Shown here one piece after another: positions 62,130 to 64,000 of a stretch of DNA of 64,000 nucleotides (the stretch's first letter is position 1; the number at the start of each line of letters is the position of its first letter). Both the position numbers and the translations under genes were made by a program. Where the stretch lies: assembly GCA_030762175.1 (NCBI GenBank), contig JAUJEO010000021.1, positions 1,674,001-1,738,000 of the forward strand, written 5' to 3'. Below the pieces are notes generated by a model. The model was not told where the DNA came from, searched no databases, and worked only from the letters and a program-made list of their open reading frames with translations. Source of the stretch: Metallyticus violacea (taxonomy: Eukaryota; Arthropoda; Insecta; Mantodea; Metallyticidae).

Positions 62130-62823
62130 TTTCAGGAAAAAAACCCCTTTTTAGAGTGAGATAGAAACTATATTTATTGTCATCAGTTTTCATGTTTCTT
62201 CAGTGTCATATTCCTTTCTAGTTCTATTAAACAAGATAAATGAAAATCAAAGAGATATCTGCAAAATATTTCACGAAGAAAAATATAGCATTTTTAAAGG
62301 AGTTTTTTATGATCAAATTATAAAATTTAAAAGCAGCAATGATAAAAAAACACGCTTTCTGCAAAAAATTTCAATAAAGAAAAATAGAGCATTTTTAAAG
62401 GCGTTTTTTACGATGAAAATATAAAATTTAAAACTGCAAGAAAAATTAATGAAGAAAAAAACACGATTTTTTGCATAAAGTTTTTTATGCAAAAGCATAA
62501 GTTTTGCAAAGTTTATTGTCATCAATTTTCATGGGTCTTTTGGTGTACTATTACTTTCTTGGTCTATTAAACAAATGTAAAAGATATCTGCAAAAAATTT
62601 CCTGAAGAAAAATATAACATTTTTAAAGCAGTTTGTAAATATCAAAATAAAATTCAAATGCACCAAGAAAAATTAATGCAGGAAAAAACCACGCTTTTTT
62701 AAAAAAAAAAAAAATTCATAAAAAAAAAACGTTTTTCAGATTGATTGAAATGATGTTTACTGTCTTCAATTTTCATGTTATAATATTCCTTTCTAAGCCT
62801 ATTATATAATATAAATGAAAGAG
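62130..62823 (+). repeat. Degenerate right edge of satellite C
   Basis: The last monomers are still recognisable (ttaaacaagataaatgaaa, gcatttttaaaggcg, acgctttttt) but carry more indels and lost boxes. The last recognisable piece is ttctaagcctattatataat followed by ataaatgaaagag. Confidence 0.8.
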
Positions 62824-62863
62824 TAACTTTTATTTTATTAAGTAATCTATAAACCACTGAACT
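62824..62863. other. Short non-satellite AT-rich spacer
   Basis: About 40 bp between the last satellite C-like sequence and the proposed LTR end. I recognise no feature in it. If the LTR reading is right, the bases before 62864 (gaac or tgaac) should be the target-site duplication. Confidence 0.5.
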
Positions 62864-63176
62864 GTAATTTAAAAAATTGGTTTTTAACTGGAAAATACCA
62901 TTAAAAATACATTAGCTTAGTAAATTCAGCGAATGATAGCGCTATGCCTAGCTACCATGCAGTGCTCGGCCTATTGCCAGATCATCACATCTTGAAGATG
63001 ATCTTCTTCTATTGAGTTTGTTCCCTTTTGTCTATGGCAGCTTAAAAAGAGAGAACGAATGCTGGATATCGGGGACAAAATCCAAGTTCTGTCCTCTAGG
63101 AAACTGCAAGGTATATATCCGGGCTTCTAATGAATAACTCAATCAGCTCCTTAGTAGAAAATATTTAAGAACAAGA

Positions 63177-63182
63177 TTTATT
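63177..63182 (-). promoter_or_regulatory. Candidate polyadenylation signal AATAAA
   Basis: Minus-strand AATAAA lies mid-LTR about 115-120 bp downstream of a TATAAG element, as expected for the end of an R region. AATAAA by itself is common in AT-rich DNA. Confidence 0.4.
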
Positions 63183-63281
63183 ACAATGCTGGACCGACGT
63201 CCTCAGTCGAGAACTCTCTCTCTCTCCTTCCTTTGCAAGGACAGAGACTGTTCTTGCTAGCTGCACATGTCAGGTGACCTG

Positions 63282-63433
63282 CGCCTAATAACTTATCTTA
63301 TAAGTGGGCAACCACCCTTCAGTGAAAAAGACATTGCCCAGAAGCCATGTGCACCTGATAACTTACCTAATTATATGTTTGCAGTTTCTCTTCGTAGCTT
63401 GTTTACATAAGTGTGAAGGACACTGCCCAGAAG
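63282..63433. repeat. Imperfect internal repeat in the LTR
   Basis: Two diverged copies in the same order: cgcctaataacttatctta (63282) resembles cacctgataacttacctaa (63352), and gaaaaagacattgcccagaag (63324) resembles gtgaaggacactgcccagaag (63413). Offsets of 70 and 89 bp show indels between the copies. Confidence 0.6.
63297..63302 (-). promoter_or_regulatory. Possible LTR TATA element
   Basis: Minus strand reads TATAAG within CACTTATAAGATAAG, upstream of the AATAAA in element orientation. The evidence is only motif and position. Confidence 0.25.
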
Positions 63434-63552
63434 GTGTGTCTATTAGCCAGGGGTTGTGCCTGCTTCATGTCACCTTGCCTGACAACTATAGAAGCGGTCC
63501 TTATGATACTAATATACAGCATGTTTCTTATTTTACAGTTTCATATTCACAT

Positions 63553-63642
63553 TCTCAATTTTCATTACACTCTCAATTCTCATTATTTTCTCAATTCTCA
63601 TTATACTCTCAATTCTCATTACACTCTCAATCCTCATTACAC
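63553..63642 (-). repeat. 18-bp minisatellite, five units, at the LTR 5' end
   Basis: Plus-strand units of the form tctcaattctcattacac start at 63553, 63571, 63589, 63607 and 63625, with one to three substitutions each. In element orientation each unit reads GTGTAATGAGAATTGAGA, so the LTR terminus TGTAAT recurs in several units. Confidence 0.95.
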
Positions 63643-63652
63643 CCTCCCCCTT
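63642..63652 (-). other. Candidate polypurine tract
   Basis: Minus strand reads AAGGGGGAGGG directly before TGTAATGAGG. A G-rich purine run abutting a TG terminus is the usual plus-strand primer site of LTR elements. It lies ~50 bp after the downstream stop codon. Confidence 0.6.
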
Positions 63653-63699
63653 GGAAAAAGTTTTTTCTTAGGATAATTTTTGTAGCTCCTAGCGGAAGG

Positions 63700-63885
63700 C
63701 TAAGTAGTCCTGCTTCTGGTTTTAGGACTGTCATAAAGTTCTACTGCTTTGGTTTCATTTGCATCCTCTCGTTTGGGATGCTCCATTTTAGTAAGTGTGG
63801 AATAAACTTCTTCTTTGGAAGCATGATTGTGGATATTTATACACAGGCCTTCTGTAGTTCCCTTCCAGGACTTCTTTGGAACCAA
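63700..63885 (-). CDS. Alternative-frame hydrophilic tail of the envelope-like ORF
   Basis: A second minus-strand frame overlaps the end of the transmembrane-bearing frame and stays open for ~60 codons. The sequence is charged, rich in Lys, Glu, Asp and Thr, ends in a TKTRSRTT-like basic tail, and stops ~50 bp before the polypurine tract. It has no convincing start of its own (only a TTG), so it is more likely the downstream part of the protein reached through an indel in this copy. Equally, the shorter frame ending at 63788 could be the true end and this frame chance. I cannot decide which, and I identify no known family. Confidence 0.35.
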   Translation of the reverse strand: MVPKKSWKGTTEGLCINIHNHASKEEVYSTLTKMEHPKREDANETKAVELYDSPKTRSRTT

Positions 63886-64000
63886 AAGAAACAGTTCCTA
63901 CAACAATTGCAGTAGTAGCAACAGTTACAATTACAATTATAATCCCTACTACAGAGCCCCACGATGTAGCGTAATTGCACAAATGAGTAAAGTCCTTTTG
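63788..64000 (-). CDS. C-terminal fragment of a membrane (envelope-like) protein
   Basis: The frame is open from the window edge to a stop at 63788, about 70 codons, so the start lies outside the window. Roughly residues 15-36 of the visible part form a long Ile/Val/Thr/Ala/Gly stretch without charged residues, a clear transmembrane segment. About 30 more residues with Lys, Arg and aromatics follow. A single membrane anchor near the C-terminus, followed by a short tail and then the LTR, is the position and shape of the envelope gene in envelope-bearing retroelements of insects. No ectodomain motif is visible, so this rests on context. Near the stop a second frame takes over (63885-63700), suggesting a frameshift and a non-functional copy. 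Base composition is far less AT-rich than the satellites. Confidence 0.45.
   Translation of the reverse strand, partial: QKDFTHLCNYATSWGSVVGIIIVIVTVATTAIVVGTVSFGSKEVLEGNYRRPVYKYPQSCFQRRSLFHTY

Larger units (their letters stand above)
29311..62823 (+). repeat. Satellite C array (~235-240 bp monomers)
   Basis: Head-to-tail array of roughly 140 monomers in one orientation. The consensus runs tttcagagtgttattgaaca, atttttatgtttctttcgct, gtagaactcctttctaggt, ctattaaacaagattaatga, attagaaagggttttctgc, aaaaaatttcaatagag, aaaatatagcatttttaaag, gcgttttttatgatcaaatt, ataaaatttaaaagctgc, aagaaaaattaatgcag, aaaaaacacgcttttttgc, aaaaagatttttcagtaaaa. A second head subtype replaces the start with aagaaaaaagagtgtaattg, aaaccatgtttgtcatcaaa and cggtgtaaaactcc. 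No protein-coding region can be supported; the longest frames are AT-rich shadows. Confidence 0.95.
62864..63641 (-). repeat. Candidate 3' LTR (~778 bp)
   Basis: On the minus strand it starts TGTAATGAGGATTGAGAG at 63641, immediately after a polypurine tract, and ends TTTAAATTACA at 62864, giving a 6-bp terminal inverted repeat TGTAAT/ATTACA. It contains an 18-bp tandem repeat at its 5' (U3) end, a possible TATA element (63302-63297) and AATAAA (63182-63177). An alternative inner end at 63019 (minus strand ...AAGGGAACA) is possible but gives a poorer terminal repeat. The other LTR is not in the window, so the call rests on layout. Confidence 0.55.
62864..64000 (-). mobile_element. LTR retroelement, 3' end only, minus strand (runs off the window)
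   Basis: Read on the minus strand from the window edge: an open frame with a strongly hydrophobic segment (63788-64000), its stop, a purine-only tract (63652-63642), then a ~778 bp segment beginning TGTAAT and ending ATTACA. Gene end, polypurine tract, then a TG...CA-bounded repeat is the standard 3' layout of LTR retroelements. The 5' LTR, primer site, gag and pol would lie beyond 64000. The family cannot be told from this piece; an envelope-bearing gypsy-type or BEL/Pao-type element fits. It may be decayed, since the membrane-protein tail looks frameshifted. Confidence 0.6.

Noticed and set aside
29529..62525. Frames of 60-84 codons in satellite C, some identical at three sites (33761-33961, 40252-40452, 44354-44554)
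   Set aside because: The identity comes from the segmental duplications described, not from protein conservation. Composition is low-complexity Phe/Leu/Lys/Asn from AT-rich DNA.
1..62823. CENP-B box (TTCG....A..CGGG type) in the satellites
   Set aside because: Satellite A has ttcgaaaataaat but lacks the CGGG half, and I saw no full match in B or C.
1..62823. rDNA spacer or 5S/tRNA-linked tandem array
   Set aside because: No rRNA- or tRNA-like GC-containing segment with the expected conserved boxes was visible in any unit.
62940..63120. Possible tRNA-like or exon sequence in the GC-richer stretch after the satellite
   Set aside because: No cloverleaf arms, no splice-site-bounded open frame, and the stretch fits inside the proposed LTR.
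63413..63676. Second plus-strand frame over the 18-bp repeat (HYTLNS-type repeats)
   Set aside because: Another reading of the same minisatellite. An 18-bp unit keeps all frames open, so an open frame there is not evidence of coding.
63304..63915. Plus-strand frame of 203 codons, the longest in the window
   Set aside because: It runs antisense through the proposed LTR, the 18-bp repeat (giving a SQFSL-type hexapeptide repeat) and the envelope-like tail. It starts at GTG and crosses the polypurine tract, so it is most likely a shadow.

Overview
The window is eukaryotic, strongly AT-rich and almost entirely tandem satellite DNA. About 62.8 kb of the 64 kb is three head-to-tail satellite arrays. 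Only the last ~1.1 kb has ordinary sequence complexity. I see no cellular gene and no rRNA or tRNA. Degenerate TTAGG pentamer blocks (the ancestral arthropod telomere motif) and an LTR retroelement end point to an arthropod, most likely an insect, in pericentromeric, centromeric or subtelomeric heterochromatin. That assignment is inference; no gene identifies the species.

Layout. Satellite A (1 to ~20,374) has ~140 bp monomers in two alternating types (a, b), giving a ~270-285 bp dimer. A poly-A slot in type a varies from about 5 to 46 nt. Satellite B (~20,375 to ~29,310) is a modular higher-order repeat of four modules (P, Q, R, S), mostly ordered P-Q-R-P-S with a period of ~1.05-1.25 kb. 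Every Q module begins with a TTAGG/TTACG block, 11 in all and all on the same strand. Satellite C (~29,311 to ~62,823) has ~235-240 bp monomers, several diverged subtypes, and large recent internal duplications, the clearest being ~5.2 kb repeated at an offset of ~10.59 kb. The array-to-array junctions are abrupt and fall inside monomers.

Right edge. From 62,864 to the window end lies what I read as the 3' end of an LTR retroelement on the minus strand. In element order this is a C-terminal piece of a membrane (envelope-like) protein, a polypurine tract, and a ~778 bp LTR with TGTAAT...ATTACA ends, an 18-bp U3-like tandem repeat and an AATAAA signal. It abuts the degenerate end of satellite C.

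Most notable observations: A and C share a ~48 bp core (77% identity by hand alignment) despite different monomer lengths, and B modules R and S may begin with a relative of it; telomere-like pentamers are built into B at one fixed phase; and the arrays carry visible footprints of unequal exchange, including an indel of exactly one A dimer between two distant copies. Copy numbers, consensus lengths and block ends were read by eye, so block ends are good to roughly 10-20 bp.
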